Part shown: positions 26,127 to 35,366 of the stretch, in pieces
Layout: every line of letters begins with the position of its first letter
Numbering within the stretch: position 1 is the first letter of the stretch
NCBI RefSeq assembly: GCF_016702655.1
Contig: NZ_JADJDO010000040.1
Location: forward strand, 62,001-126,000
Reading direction: 5' to 3'
Length of the DNA: 64,000 nt
Source of the DNA: Ideonella sp.
GTDB taxonomy: Bacteria; Pseudomonadota; Gammaproteobacteria; Burkholderiales; Burkholderiaceae_C
Notes under the pieces: model-generated
The model's database searches: none
Told to the model about the DNA's origin: nothing
What the model saw: only the letters and a program-made list of their open reading frames with translations
Position numbers and translations under genes: made by a program

Positions 26127-27329
26127 TCACGCTCCAGGAAGGCCGAGGATGCGCTTGGCGACGATGTTGAGCTGCACCTCGCTCGTGCCGCCCTCGATCG
26201 AGTTGCCCTTGCTGCGCAGCCAGGTGCGCGCAACGGTGCCGTCGCGCGAGCGCTCGCCTTCCCACTCGAGTCCGTCGGCGCCGGCCGCAGAAACCGTCAG
26301 CTCATGGCGGCGCTTGTTGAGTTCGGCGCCGTAGTACTTGAGCGCCGACGAGAACGCCGGGTCACCCTCGCCGCGGCGCGCGCGGTCGGCAGTGCGCTCG
26401 AGCAACGCGCCGAAGGCGAGCTCGTCGATCTCGAAGCGCGCGATCGCTGCGCGCAAGCCCCCGTCGCGCAACCTGCCCACGCCATCGGTGCCCGCGGCCG
26501 CGGCGGCGAATCGCCCCAGCGACTGCGCCGCCGAGCGCTGCTCGAGCATGCCGCCGATCATCTCGCGCTCGTGCGTCAGCAGGTATTTGGCGATCGTCCA
26601 GCCGCCGTTGATTTCGCCGACGAGGTTGGCGCGCGGCACCCTCACGTCGTCGAAGAAGGTCTCGCAGAACGGCGACTTGCCCGAGATCAGCAGGATGGGG
26701 CGTGTCGTCACGCCGGGGCTTGCCATGTCGAAGAGCAGGAAGCTGATGCCGGTGTGCTTCTTCGCGCCGAAGTCGGTCCGCACGAGGCAGAAGATCCAGT
26801 CGGCCTGGTCGGCGTACGAGGTCCAGATCTTCTGCCCGTTGACGACGAAGTGATCGTCGCGCAACTCGGCGCGCGTCTGCAGCGACGCGAGGTCCGATCC
26901 CGCGCCGGGCTCGGAGTAGCCCTGGCACCAGCGAATCTCGCCACGCGCGATTCGGGGCAGGTGCTCGAGCTTCTGGGCCTCGGAGCCGAACTTCAGCAGT
27001 GCCGGGCCGAGCATCCAGATGCCGAAGCTGTCGAGCGGCGAGCGGCAGCCGAGCGCGCGCATCTCCTCGCGCAGCACCTTTGCTTCGGCCTTGGTGAGTC
27101 CGCCGCCGCCGACCGCGCGCGGCCACTCGGGCACCGTCCAGCCGCGCTCGGCCATGCGCTGCATCCAGGCCTGCTGCGCGTCGCTCTTGAACTTGAAGTT
27201 CCGCCCGCCCCAGCAGATGTCGTCCTCGCTCTGGATGGGGCGGCGCATCTCGGTCGGGCAGTTGGCTTCCAGCCAGGCGCGGGTTTGTTCGCGAAAGGCG
27301 GCATCGGCGTCGGTCGTTGCGGTGTTCAT
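26127..27329 (-). CDS. acyl-CoA dehydrogenase, subunit with catalytic-glutamate motif
   Basis: 400 residues. The middle domain has the CQGYSEPGAGSDLASL and GQKIWTSYA flavin and substrate motifs, and the C-terminus carries IEGGTSEVQLNIVAKRILG, including the glutamate that acts as base in many family members. It is the first gene of the minus-strand operon, and its partner subunit starts 7 bp downstream. ATG 27329 gives a start typical of the long-N-terminus FadE group (FREQTRAWLEANCP). The gene is divergent from an SDR gene with a 77-bp shared upstream region. A heterotetramer is inference. Confidence 0.9.
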   Translation of the reverse strand: MNTATTDADAAFREQTRAWLEANCPTEMRRPIQSEDDICWGGRNFKFKSDAQQAWMQRMAERGWTVPEWPRAVGGGGLTKAEAKVLREEMRALGCRSPLDSFGIWMLGPALLKFGSEAQKLEHLPRIARGEIRWCQGYSEPGAGSDLASLQTRAELRDDHFVVNGQKIWTSYADQADWIFCLVRTDFGAKKHTGISFLLFDMASPGVTTRPILLISGKSPFCETFFDDVRVPRANLVGEINGGWTIAKYLLTHEREMIGGMLEQRSAAQSLGRFAAAAAGTDGVGRLRDGGLRAAIARFEIDELAFGALLERTADRARRGEGDPAFSSALKYYGAELNKRRHELTVSAAGADGLEWEGERSRDGTVARTWLRSKGNSIEGGTSEVQLNIVAKRILGLPGA

Positions 27330-27406
27330 GGCGCGAGCTTCTATCATGCGGTCCGGCACCGATTCTTCCACGAACGATGCCTCGCCCCCACAACAGGAAA
27401 CCCTCG

Positions 27407-28321
27407 ATGAGCATCGACTTCAAGGGCCGTGTCGCCATCGTGACAGGCGCCGGCGGCGGCCTCGGCCGACTGCATGCATTGGCGCTTGCCGCGCGCGGCG
27501 CGAAAGTCGTCGTCAACGACCTCGGCGGCGCTCGCGACGGCTCGGGCGCATCGCTGTCCGCCGCCGAGTCGGTCGTGCGCGAGATCGTCGCCGCCGGCGG
27601 CGAGGCGATGGCCAGCGGCGCCTCGGTGACCGACTTCGACGCCGCGCAGGCGATGGCCGCGCAGGCGGTGCAGGCCTGGGGCCGCATCGACATCCTCGTC
27701 AACAACGCCGGCATCCTGCGCGACAAGAGCTTCGCCAAGATGGACGTGGCCGACTTCCGGCTCGTCGTCGAGGTCCACCTGATGGGGGCGGTGCATTGCA
27801 CCAAGGCGGTGTGGCCGGTCATGACGGCGCAGAAGTACGGCCGCATCGTGATGACGACCTCGTCGACCGGCCTGTACGGCAATTTCGGCCAGAGCAACTA
27901 CGGCGCCGCCAAGCTGGCGCAGGTCGGCCTGATGCAGACGCTCGCCCTCGAGGGCGCGAAGCACGACATCCGCGTCAACGCACTCGCGCCGACCGCGGCA
28001 ACGCGCATGACCGAGGACCTGCTGCCGCCGGCGATGCTCGACGCGCTCAAGCCCGAGGCGGTCGTGCCGGCAATGCTCGTGCTCGCGAGCGAGGCTGCAC
28101 CGACGCGCACCATCCTGTGCGCAGGCGCCGGCAGCGTCGAGGCGGCGCACATCACGCTCACGCAAGGGCGCTGGATCGGCGTTGGCGCCGACGCGCCGGA
28201 GATGCTGGCTGCGCAACTCGCCGAGGTCACTGCACGGGATGGCGAAAGCGTGCCCAGGGACGGCTCGGCGCAGGGCCGGCAGGAGATCGAGCGCGCAATG
28301 GCGCGCCTGGTCAGGGCATAG
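27407..28321 (+). CDS. short-chain dehydrogenase, MFE-2/17-beta-HSD type 4 like
   Basis: 304 residues. The nucleotide site is VTGAGGGLGRLHAL, followed by VVNDLGG, the signature of the (3R)-hydroxyacyl-CoA dehydrogenase part of peroxisomal multifunctional enzyme type 2. NNAGIL and the catalytic YGAAK (Tyr, Lys) are present. The C-terminal 60 residues extend beyond the basic SDR fold, as in that family. Probable role: oxidation of a 3-hydroxyacyl-CoA to the ketoacyl-CoA in beta-oxidation. It starts a plus-strand pair with an acyl-CoA ligase and is divergent from the acyl-CoA dehydrogenases. Confidence 0.88.
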   Translation: MSIDFKGRVAIVTGAGGGLGRLHALALAARGAKVVVNDLGGARDGSGASLSAAESVVREIVAAGGEAMASGASVTDFDAAQAMAAQAVQAWGRIDILVNNAGILRDKSFAKMDVADFRLVVEVHLMGAVHCTKAVWPVMTAQKYGRIVMTTSSTGLYGNFGQSNYGAAKLAQVGLMQTLALEGAKHDIRVNALAPTAATRMTEDLLPPAMLDALKPEAVVPAMLVLASEAAPTRTILCAGAGSVEAAHITLTQGRWIGVGADAPEMLAAQLAEVTARDGESVPRDGSAQGRQEIERAMARLVRA

Positions 28322-28337
28322 GCCGCCAGCACGCGAG

Positions 28338-29891
28338 ATGGGGTCGGAGAACATGGCTTCGGCGCCGCCCTTCCAGGCGCTCGCCGACCTCGTCCGCGCG
28401 CATGCCGGCGACCGGCCCGCGCAGCCTGCGTTGCGCGAAGGCGGGCGCAGCCTGAGCTACGGCGAGCTCGATGCGCTGATGGATCGCGTCGCGGCTGCGC
28501 TGCAACGCGACGGTGCAGCGCCCGGCGATGCGATCGCGATCTGTGCCGCAACCTCGATCGAGTATGTTGTCGCGTTCCTCGGCGCGCTGCGCGCCGGCGT
28601 CGCCGTGGCACCCCTCGCGCCGGGCTCGACGCCGGCGCAACTCGCGGCGATGGTCGCCGACGCGGGGGCACGGCAGGTGTTCCTCGATGCGACGACGGCG
28701 CGCGCGTTCGGCGAGCCCGAACTGAAGCCTGCGCACGTTGTGCCCATCGCGCTCGACGGGTCGGCCGGCGCCGGAGGGCCGCTCGCAGACTGGCTCGCGC
28801 CAGCCGGAGCGCGACCGGAGCCGATCGCCATCGACCCGCAGGCGGCGTTCAACATCATCTACTCGTCGGGAACGACCGGCACGCCCAAGGGCATCGTGCA
28901 GTCGCATGCGATGCGCTGGGCGCATGTCCAGCGCTCCGATCGCTTCGGCTATTCGCCGCGCGCGGTGACGCTGCTCGCGACGCCGCTGTACTCGAACACG
29001 ACACTCGTCGTCCTGTTCCCGACGCTGGCGGCCGGCGGCTGCGCAGTGCTGAGCGCCAGGTTCGATGCCGCGGCCTACCTCGAACTCGCCGAGCGCTGGC
29101 GCGTCACGCACACGATGCTGGTGCCGGTGCAGTACGAGCGCATCCTGGCGTGCGCCGAGTTCGACGCGCACGACCTGTCGTCGTTCGAATTCAAGTTCTG
29201 CACCAGCGCGCCGTTTCGTGCCGAACTCAAGGCCGAGGTCCTGCGCCGCTGGCCGGGCGGCCTGATCGAGTTCTACGGCATGACCGAAGGCGGCGGCACC
29301 TGCATCCTCGCCGCCCACCTGCACCCGGACAAGCTGCACACCGTCGGCCAGCCCGCCGAGGGCCACGACATCCGGCTCATCGACGACGACGGCCGCGAAC
29401 TGCCGCGCGGCGCCACCGGCGAAGTCGTCGGCCGCTCGGGCGCGATGATGAACGGCTACCGCAACCAGCCCGCGCTCAGCGCCGCGGCAGAGTGGCATGA
29501 CGGCGAGGGCCGGCGCTACATCCGCACCGGCGACATCGGACGCTTCGACGAAGACGGCTTCCTGACGCTGCTCGACCGCAAGAAGGACATGATCATCAGC
29601 GGCGGCTTCAACGTCTACCCGAGCGACCTCGAGGCCGTGCTGCGCGGCCACGCCGCCGTGGCCGACGTCGCCGTCGTCGGCGTCGCGTCGGCGCAGTGGG
29701 GCGAGACACCGGTGGCCTTCGTCGTGCTTGCCGAGGACGCGGCCGTCAGCGCTGACGAGTTGCGGGCCTGGGCCAATGCGCTCGTCGGCAAGACGCAGCG
29801 CCTCGCTGCGCTGCGCTTCGTCGACGCGCTGCCGCGCAGCGCGATCGGCAAGGTGCTCAAGCGCGAGTTGCGCGAGCGCCGGGATGGATGA
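28338..29891 (+). CDS. AMP-dependent acyl-CoA synthetase
   Basis: 517 residues of the class I adenylate-forming family. The ATP-binding loop is YSSGTTGTPKG, the A5 motif is FYGMTEGGG, and the hinge/A8 region is TGDIGRFDEDGFLTLLDRKKD, followed by SGGFNVYPSDLE. The A10 lysine lies in SAIGKVLKREL. It should activate a carboxylic acid as its CoA thioester and so feed the dehydrogenases nearby; the acid cannot be read from the sequence. It lies 16 bp behind the SDR gene. ATG 28353 is a second possible start. It converges on the next gene with only 15 bp between. Confidence 0.9.
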   Translation: MGSENMASAPPFQALADLVRAHAGDRPAQPALREGGRSLSYGELDALMDRVAAALQRDGAAPGDAIAICAATSIEYVVAFLGALRAGVAVAPLAPGSTPAQLAAMVADAGARQVFLDATTARAFGEPELKPAHVVPIALDGSAGAGGPLADWLAPAGARPEPIAIDPQAAFNIIYSSGTTGTPKGIVQSHAMRWAHVQRSDRFGYSPRAVTLLATPLYSNTTLVVLFPTLAAGGCAVLSARFDAAAYLELAERWRVTHTMLVPVQYERILACAEFDAHDLSSFEFKFCTSAPFRAELKAEVLRRWPGGLIEFYGMTEGGGTCILAAHLHPDKLHTVGQPAEGHDIRLIDDDGRELPRGATGEVVGRSGAMMNGYRNQPALSAAAEWHDGEGRRYIRTGDIGRFDEDGFLTLLDRKKDMIISGGFNVYPSDLEAVLRGHAAVADVAVVGVASAQWGETPVAFVVLAEDAAVSADELRAWANALVGKTQRLAALRFVDALPRSAIGKVLKRELRERRDG

Positions 29892-29906
29892 GGCCGCCTG
29901 CGGTGC

Positions 29907-30914
29907 TCAGCCGATCAATTCGGTGGCCCGCAACTGCAGCGTGGTCGGAATCACGAGGCCGAGGGCGCGGGCGGCAGCCAGGTTGATGACCATCTCGAAT
30001 GCGCGCGGCTGCTCGATCGCCATCTCGCCGGGCCTGGCGCCCTTGAAGATCCGGTCGACGTAGGACGCGGCGCGGTGATACATCTCGGTCAGGTCGGGGC
30101 CATAGCAGATCAGGCCGCCGTCGTCGACGAAGCTGCGCACCTCGTACATCGCGGGAAGCCGATGCTGCATCGCGAGCGCCACGATGCGTGGCCGGTTCTG
30201 CAGCGATAGCGGATTGACCTGGACGAACAGCGCCTGCACGTGATCGTGAAGGAACTGCGCAAAGGCATCGGGTAGTTCGGCCGCGTCGCCGACCGCTCGC
30301 GCAACGAGGCTGACGCCCATCTGCCGCGCCGCCACCTCGGCCTCGACCAGCATCAGGTTGCCCGCCAGCACCGGGGCGCCGAGCTTCGCGTCGGGGTCAC
30401 GCAGCGTGAGCACCGCGATGCGGGTGGCACCAGGGACGAGTTCGCGCATCAGTTGGAGCCGCTTGCGGGCCAGATCGGTCGACTGCAGTGTCATGCCGGT
30501 CACGTTGCCTCCAGGCCTTGCGAGGCTCGCCGCGAGGCCGGTGCCCACCGGGTCGGCGGTTGCCTGCACGACGATCGGGATGCTGCTCGTCGCGCGCATC
30601 GCTGCGCGGATGGCGGGTGTCGTCGCAGTCACGATGACATCGACTTCGAGTCGCACCAGTTCCTCGGCATAGACCTGCAACTGCTCCATCCGGTTGTTGG
30701 TCCAGCGGTACTCGATGACGAGGTTGCGCCCGACCACGTAGCCGAGTTCGGCCATGCCACGGACGAACGCGGCGTCGAGCGCGGACGACCCCGCACGCGG
30801 ATTGAGGTAGCCGATGCGCCAGACCCGCCCCGCCGCCTGGGCGAGGGTGGAGTCGAGGGCACCGGTAGCGAGGACGGCCGTCACGCCGCGCAGCCAGTGG
30901 CGGCGCGAGTTCAA
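29907..30914 (-). CDS. ABC transporter substrate-binding protein (ABC_sub_bind family)
   Basis: 335 residues with an N-terminal signal (RRHWLRG then a hydrophobic alanine/leucine stretch; a Tat-like start is possible). The mature part fits the ABC_sub_bind family (FVRGMAELGYVVGRNLVIEY, then PIVVQATADPVGTGL and LARPGGNVTG), which expands strongly in Burkholderiales and related groups. These are periplasmic receptors whose ligands are mostly unknown. No permease or ATPase gene is adjacent, so this is an orphan receptor here. Confidence 0.9.
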   Translation of the reverse strand: MNSRRHWLRGVTAVLATGALDSTLAQAAGRVWRIGYLNPRAGSSALDAAFVRGMAELGYVVGRNLVIEYRWTNNRMEQLQVYAEELVRLEVDVIVTATTPAIRAAMRATSSIPIVVQATADPVGTGLAASLARPGGNVTGMTLQSTDLARKRLQLMRELVPGATRIAVLTLRDPDAKLGAPVLAGNLMLVEAEVAARQMGVSLVARAVGDAAELPDAFAQFLHDHVQALFVQVNPLSLQNRPRIVALAMQHRLPAMYEVRSFVDDGGLICYGPDLTEMYHRAASYVDRIFKGARPGEMAIEQPRAFEMVINLAAARALGLVIPTTLQLRATELIG

Positions 30915-31001
30915 GTGCTCGCTCCTGCAGGGCCGGTCTGGCGTTGCTTGGCGGCTGGGCTTCCCATGCGGACCTTCTCCGAGCCGGTATCGAAGCCGAT
31001 T

Positions 31002-31535
31002 CTAGGGAGTCGATGCGCGGTGCCCGGATGGGGCTGCGCCTTCCAGGCGCAGCAGCGCGCGCTTGCGCGGCAGGCCGCCCGCATAGCCCGTCAGGCTGCC
31101 GTCGCCGCCGAGCACGCGGTGGCAGGGCACGATCACCGACAGCGGATTGCGCCCGACGGCGGCGCCGACGGCGCGCACCGCCTGCGGCGCGCCGATGCTG
31201 CGCGCGAGCGCGCCGTAGCTCGTTGTCGCGCCGCGCGCGATACCCTGCAGCGCGCGCCAGACGGTGCATTGGAAACCGGTGCCATGGGCGAGATCGAGCG
31301 CGATGTCGAAGCGCTCGCGGCCGCCGGCGAGGTAGTCCTGCAACTGCGCAGCCGCCTCGCGCAGCAGCGGGTCGTCGTCGCGCCGCGGCGCGGCGAGCGG
31401 GCCGGGGTGCGCCTTCTGGCCCTCGAACCAGGCGCCGGCGAGCCCGCGTTCGGTGCGCGCGAGCAGCACCGGCCCGAGCGGCGTCGCGACGAGGGTCTGC
31501 GCGGTGCACGCCGCGGCGAGGGATTGCAGGCTCAT
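31002..31535 (-). CDS. ogt: methylated-DNA-[protein]-cysteine S-methyltransferase
   Basis: This 177-residue suicide enzyme repairs O6-methylguanine and O4-methylthymine by moving the methyl group to its own cysteine. The active site IVPCHRVLG is present, preceded by the recognition helix region TTSYGALARSIGAPQAVRAV. The length fits Ogt or MGMT without an Ada domain. Its start overlaps the end of the fused Ada-AlkA gene by 4 bp (ATGA), so both alkylation-repair activities come from one mRNA. The frame extends far upstream as a shadow of that gene; ATG 31535 gives the correct protein. Confidence 0.94.
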   Translation of the reverse strand: MSLQSLAAACTAQTLVATPLGPVLLARTERGLAGAWFEGQKAHPGPLAAPRRDDDPLLREAAAQLQDYLAGGRERFDIALDLAHGTGFQCTVWRALQGIARGATTSYGALARSIGAPQAVRAVGAAVGRNPLSVIVPCHRVLGGDGSLTGYAGGLPRKRALLRLEGAAPSGHRASTP

Positions 31536-33067
31536 GATCGTTTCTCCAGGCTGTTCCAGAGGGCGAGCACGGCGTACGACCGCCAGGGGCGCCATGCCTG
31601 CGCCCGGAGCTCGGCCTCGCGCTCGGCGCGCGCGCCGCGGGCGAGACCGAGCGCATTGAGCACGGCGACATCGCCGGGCGGGAAGGCATCGGTCCAGCCG
31701 AGCGTGCGCATCGCGACATAGTGCGCCGTCCACGCGCCGATGCCGGGCACGGATTGCAGGCGCTCGACGAGCGGCGCTGCCTGCGCGCCCGGCTGCAGCA
31801 GCACCTCGATGTCTTGCCACGCGGCGGCCAGCGCAGCAATTGCCGCGGCGCGGCTGCGGATGATGCCGAGCTCGGCAAGCGCCGCGACACCTGCACCAGC
31901 CAGCGCGTCGGGGGCCGGAAAGCAGCGGTCGAGATTGCTCCACGGCGTCGCGAGCGGTGTCCCGAAGCGCTCGACGACGCGCCCTGCGAGCGTGCGCGCC
32001 GCGGCGACCGTGACCTGCTGGCCCAGCACGGCGCGCACGCCGAGTTCGAAGGCGTCGACGCCGCCGGGCAGGCGCAGCCCCGCGTCGGCCTGCGCCAGTT
32101 CGCCCAGCGCTGCGTCGATCGCGAGCGGCTCGGCATCGAGATCCAGCCAGCGCCGCACGGCCGCAAGCAACCGGCCCGTCGCGCCGGCGAGCGAGTCCGA
32201 CGCCTGCAGGCGCAATCGGGCCCGGCCGGGGACAAACGCGATCTCGATCCAGCCCGCGGCATGGGCCCCGCCAAGCACCCCGCTGCGCAACGTGCGCCGC
32301 ATGCGCAGCGCGTCGGCATCGACGGTCTCGATGCCGGGAATCGCGCGCCGTGCGACGAAGCGCAGCAGTGCGTCGCGCGCAAGCGGTTCGCGAAAGGTGA
32401 GCGTCGCGCGCAATGCACTGGCGGCGGGTTCGTTCGCGGGTGGCACGGCGTTGCAGCGCAGGCGGCTCGGGCTCAGGTGGTAGCTTTCGGCGAACGCTGC
32501 GTTGAAACGGCGCAGGCTGCGAAAGCCGCTCGCGTGCGCGACCTGCGCCACCGGCAGTTCGGTGTCGGTCAGCATCTGCTTGGCGAGCAGGAGGCGGCGC
32601 GTGCGCAGGTATTGCAGTGGCGAGACGCCATGTTCGGTGGCAAAGATGCGCCGCAGGTGGCGCTCGCTGATGCCGAGGTGGCGCGCCAGAGCGGCCGGGC
32701 TCGCGGCGCCGGTCGCTCGATCCGCATCGGCGTCGTCGAAGGCGTGCGCGGCAAGCCACTGCGCTGCCTGGCGCGCGAGCGTGCGCGGGCCATCCATCAC
32801 CGACCAGGGCAGGCCCGGCCCCGGGGCGAGTTCGGGCCGGCACTTCAGGCAGGGGCGGAAGGCCGCGGCCTCGGCCTGGGCCGGTGTCTCGAAGAAGCGG
32901 CAGTTCTCGCGCCGCGGCGTGCGCACGCGGCAGATCGGCCGGCAATAGATGCCGGTGGACGTGACGCCGACGAACCAGTGGCCGTCGAAGCGCGCGTCGC
33001 GCGCCGTGAGGGCGCGGTAGGCGGTGTCGGGATCGACGACCGACGCTGCGGTGGGGCGGGGCTCCAT
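31532..33067 (-). CDS. fused Ada N-domain, AraC regulator and AlkA glycosylase
   Basis: 511 residues in three parts. Residues 1-85: the Ada zinc domain with Cys42, Cys46, Cys73 and Cys76, spaced exactly as Cys38, 42, 69 and 72 of E. coli Ada, so Cys42 should accept a methyl group from phosphotriesters. Residues about 90-190: AraC-type DNA-binding helices (ARHLGISERHLRRIF and QVAHASGFRSLRRFN). Residues about 205-511: AlkA-type 3-methyladenine glycosylase with the helix-hairpin-helix SVPGIGAWTAHYVAM and catalytic aspartate in FPPGD. Sensing, activation and base removal are thus in one chain; ogt follows with a 4-bp overlap. Confidence 0.95.
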   Translation of the reverse strand: MEPRPTAASVVDPDTAYRALTARDARFDGHWFVGVTSTGIYCRPICRVRTPRRENCRFFETPAQAEAAAFRPCLKCRPELAPGPGLPWSVMDGPRTLARQAAQWLAAHAFDDADADRATGAASPAALARHLGISERHLRRIFATEHGVSPLQYLRTRRLLLAKQMLTDTELPVAQVAHASGFRSLRRFNAAFAESYHLSPSRLRCNAVPPANEPAASALRATLTFREPLARDALLRFVARRAIPGIETVDADALRMRRTLRSGVLGGAHAAGWIEIAFVPGRARLRLQASDSLAGATGRLLAAVRRWLDLDAEPLAIDAALGELAQADAGLRLPGGVDAFELGVRAVLGQQVTVAAARTLAGRVVERFGTPLATPWSNLDRCFPAPDALAGAGVAALAELGIIRSRAAAIAALAAAWQDIEVLLQPGAQAAPLVERLQSVPGIGAWTAHYVAMRTLGWTDAFPPGDVAVLNALGLARGARAEREAELRAQAWRPWRSYAVLALWNSLEKRS

Positions 33068-33109
33068 GGCAGCGATTATGGGCAGCGGCAGTGTGAAGTC
33101 TCGCCGTTT

Positions 33110-33126
33110 CCGGACATCTCGTCCGG
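33110..33126 (-). terminator. short hairpin behind the NarL-type sensor kinase
   Basis: CCGGAC and GTCCGG form a perfect 6-bp stem with a 5-nt loop just behind the kinase stop at 33135. On the minus strand it is followed by AAACGG rather than a T-run, so it is a weak terminator candidate between the kinase and the Ada-AlkA gene. Confidence 0.35.
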
Positions 33127-33134
33127 CCTGTCGT

Positions 33135-35327
33135 TCAGTCTGGAACGGGGGCCAGCTGGACGCGGACGTGGCACTCGACGCCACCCGTCTCGGCGACCTG
33201 CCAACGCACCTCGCCGCCGAGCTGCTTGACGCGCTTCCTGACGCCGCCCAGGCCGAGGCCGTGCGACCAGGTCTGTGGGTCGGTCCCGATACCGTTGTCG
33301 GCGACGCTGAGCACGATCGCATTGCCGGAGAGCTCCATCGCGACGTCGACGCGCGATGCGCGCGCGTGGGCGATCGCGTTGCTGACGAGCTCGCGCATGA
33401 TGCGCGTCAGCGCCGACCACTGCACGACGCCGAGCACGAGATCGCGGTCGGCGCTGAAGCTCCAGCCGAGCACGATGTCGGCCGCCGTCAGGCGCTGCGT
33501 CAGGTCGGCCTTCCATTCCGCCGCTGCGTCGCCGAGCCGGTGGCCCGAGGCGGCGAGGCCGCGCGTGAGCGTCTTCAGGTCCTTGAGCGTGTGCCGGACA
33601 TACTCTTCGATCTCGGGCGAGGGCGCCTTGTACATCAGCGTCAGCAGGCGCGCGCCGATGTCGTCGTGCAGGTCCTGCGCGAGGCGCAGCCGCTCCTCGC
33701 GACGCCCTTGTTCGACCGCATGGTCGAAGGCGACGGCGCGCCGCAACTGCTCGACGATGCGGTCGGCAAGGCGCGCGTCCTCGCGCGTGAAGACGCGCCG
33801 CCCGAGCTGGGCGAAGCGCAGCCGCAGCAGGTCGGGCGTGGCAGCCGGCTCGCCGGCGAGTCCCGCGATCGGCACGACGAGCGCCGTGCCGTCTTCCTCG
33901 ACGCGCGTGCGCGCCGGTGCCGGGCCGTCCGCCGGTTCGGCGTGGAGTGGCTCGAAGAGATCGCGCAGCAGCTGCAGCAGCAGTGCCGGCACGCGGCGCG
34001 GATGCGCCTCGACTTCGCGCGCAATGCGGTAGAGCTGCTCGAACATGCGTTCGGTCGTCAGGCGGCTCGTGCCGAGCAACTGGTCGAGGATCCATTGGCG
34101 TGCGCCCGCGTACAGCGCGAGCGCGACGAACAGCGACAGCGCGAGTGCGGAAAACTGGCCGAGCGCGAACAGCGCCATGAAGAGCAGGTCGAGCGACAGC
34201 GCGATCGTGCTGATCGCGGCCAGCAGCGCGAACTCGCGCACCACCTGCCGTGCGCGCAGGAAGTACGGCACGAGCAGCAGCAGCGACGACAGGAACACGT
34301 ACCAGATCGTCGCCAGCACGTCGGCAACCTGGTGCGGTGCGGCTGGCATGCGTTGTGATGTGGCGAGCGCGAACGTGAGCAGCAGCCAGGTGCCCAGGAC
34401 GACCGTGCCGATGCGCCGCAACTGGGTTGCCTGCGGGCGCGGCTCGCTGCCTTCGGCGCGGTGCAGCAGCCCGATGGCCAGGCCGCACAGCGCGGCGACC
34501 CCGCCTTGCGCCCACCACCACGCGTTGCCGAGATGCCCGCCGGCCGCGAGCCCGACGAGCAGGGCGACCACAGCCCAGGTGGCGCCGACGACGCGTCGTG
34601 CAGCAGCGGCGTGAGCGCGCGGGTAGAGCAGGCTCGCCGCATGGACAGCCGCCGCGGCGGTGACGAGGTCCAGGCCCAGCCGCGCCGGCAGATCCCACGC
34701 CAGCAGCAGCGGTGGCAGGCCGAACCCATGCGCCGACTCGGCCGCGCTGAGCGCGAGGTTGCCGAGCTGGCACGACGACATCAGCGCGAACAGCAGGTTG
34801 CCCATCGACCAGCGCGTGAGCAGCATCACGACGACCGCCAGGTAGAACACCAGGCCGAAGCCGCTCAAGAGCCAGAACGGGGCGCCCAGGCCGCCGATGC
34901 CGCGCGGCTGTACCGGTGCCGCAACCTCCGAGCCGTCGGCGAACACGAGCGCGACATGCGGCTGCGCAAGTGCGCCGTGGGCCGCGGCGTGCTGTTCGCC
35001 GTGGCGGGCGCGCGCTGCGTCGTCGACGAGCCAGCGCGGCGAGCGGTGCAGCAACAAGCCGTCGACGCCTGCGACCTCGCCGTCGGCCCTGCGCAAGCCA
35101 ACGAGGGCCCTCCCGCGATGCGCGGCGAGTGCCTGCGTGTCGGCAGCCGCGAGTTCGACCTCGCCGCGCACGCCGGACTGCCACTGCGCACTCAGGTGCG
35201 GCTGGCTGCCGAGCAGCCACGCGCCGGCGACGATCGCCGCTGCGCCGCACAGGGCTGCCAGTCCCAGCGCAAGCAGCCGGATGACCGCACCCTTGGGCAC
35301 GGTGGACGAATCGATTGCCTGCTCCAT
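33135..35327 (-). CDS. membrane sensor histidine kinase, HisKA_3 (NarX/LiaS) type
   Basis: 730 residues. One membrane segment near residues 15-42 is followed by an extracytoplasmic part of about 100 residues. From about 148 to 415 there is a run of seven or eight hydrophobic segments, a layout like the 7TMR sensor kinases. A GAF-like cytoplasmic linker leads to the HisKA_3 box EERLRLAQDLHDDIGARLL (His554) and an ATPase domain with RELVSNAIAHA, VADNGIG and GLGLGGVRKRV. The partner is the LuxR-type regulator whose stop lies 39 bp upstream. The signal sensed is unknown. Confidence 0.9.
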   Translation of the reverse strand: MEQAIDSSTVPKGAVIRLLALGLAALCGAAAIVAGAWLLGSQPHLSAQWQSGVRGEVELAAADTQALAAHRGRALVGLRRADGEVAGVDGLLLHRSPRWLVDDAARARHGEQHAAAHGALAQPHVALVFADGSEVAAPVQPRGIGGLGAPFWLLSGFGLVFYLAVVVMLLTRWSMGNLLFALMSSCQLGNLALSAAESAHGFGLPPLLLAWDLPARLGLDLVTAAAAVHAASLLYPRAHAAAARRVVGATWAVVALLVGLAAGGHLGNAWWWAQGGVAALCGLAIGLLHRAEGSEPRPQATQLRRIGTVVLGTWLLLTFALATSQRMPAAPHQVADVLATIWYVFLSSLLLLVPYFLRARQVVREFALLAAISTIALSLDLLFMALFALGQFSALALSLFVALALYAGARQWILDQLLGTSRLTTERMFEQLYRIAREVEAHPRRVPALLLQLLRDLFEPLHAEPADGPAPARTRVEEDGTALVVPIAGLAGEPAATPDLLRLRFAQLGRRVFTREDARLADRIVEQLRRAVAFDHAVEQGRREERLRLAQDLHDDIGARLLTLMYKAPSPEIEEYVRHTLKDLKTLTRGLAASGHRLGDAAAEWKADLTQRLTAADIVLGWSFSADRDLVLGVVQWSALTRIMRELVSNAIAHARASRVDVAMELSGNAIVLSVADNGIGTDPQTWSHGLGLGGVRKRVKQLGGEVRWQVAETGGVECHVRVQLAPVPD

Positions 35328-35366
35328 GGCCCCGCCCGCGCCCGGTGCAGGTTTGCCCCGCAGGGC

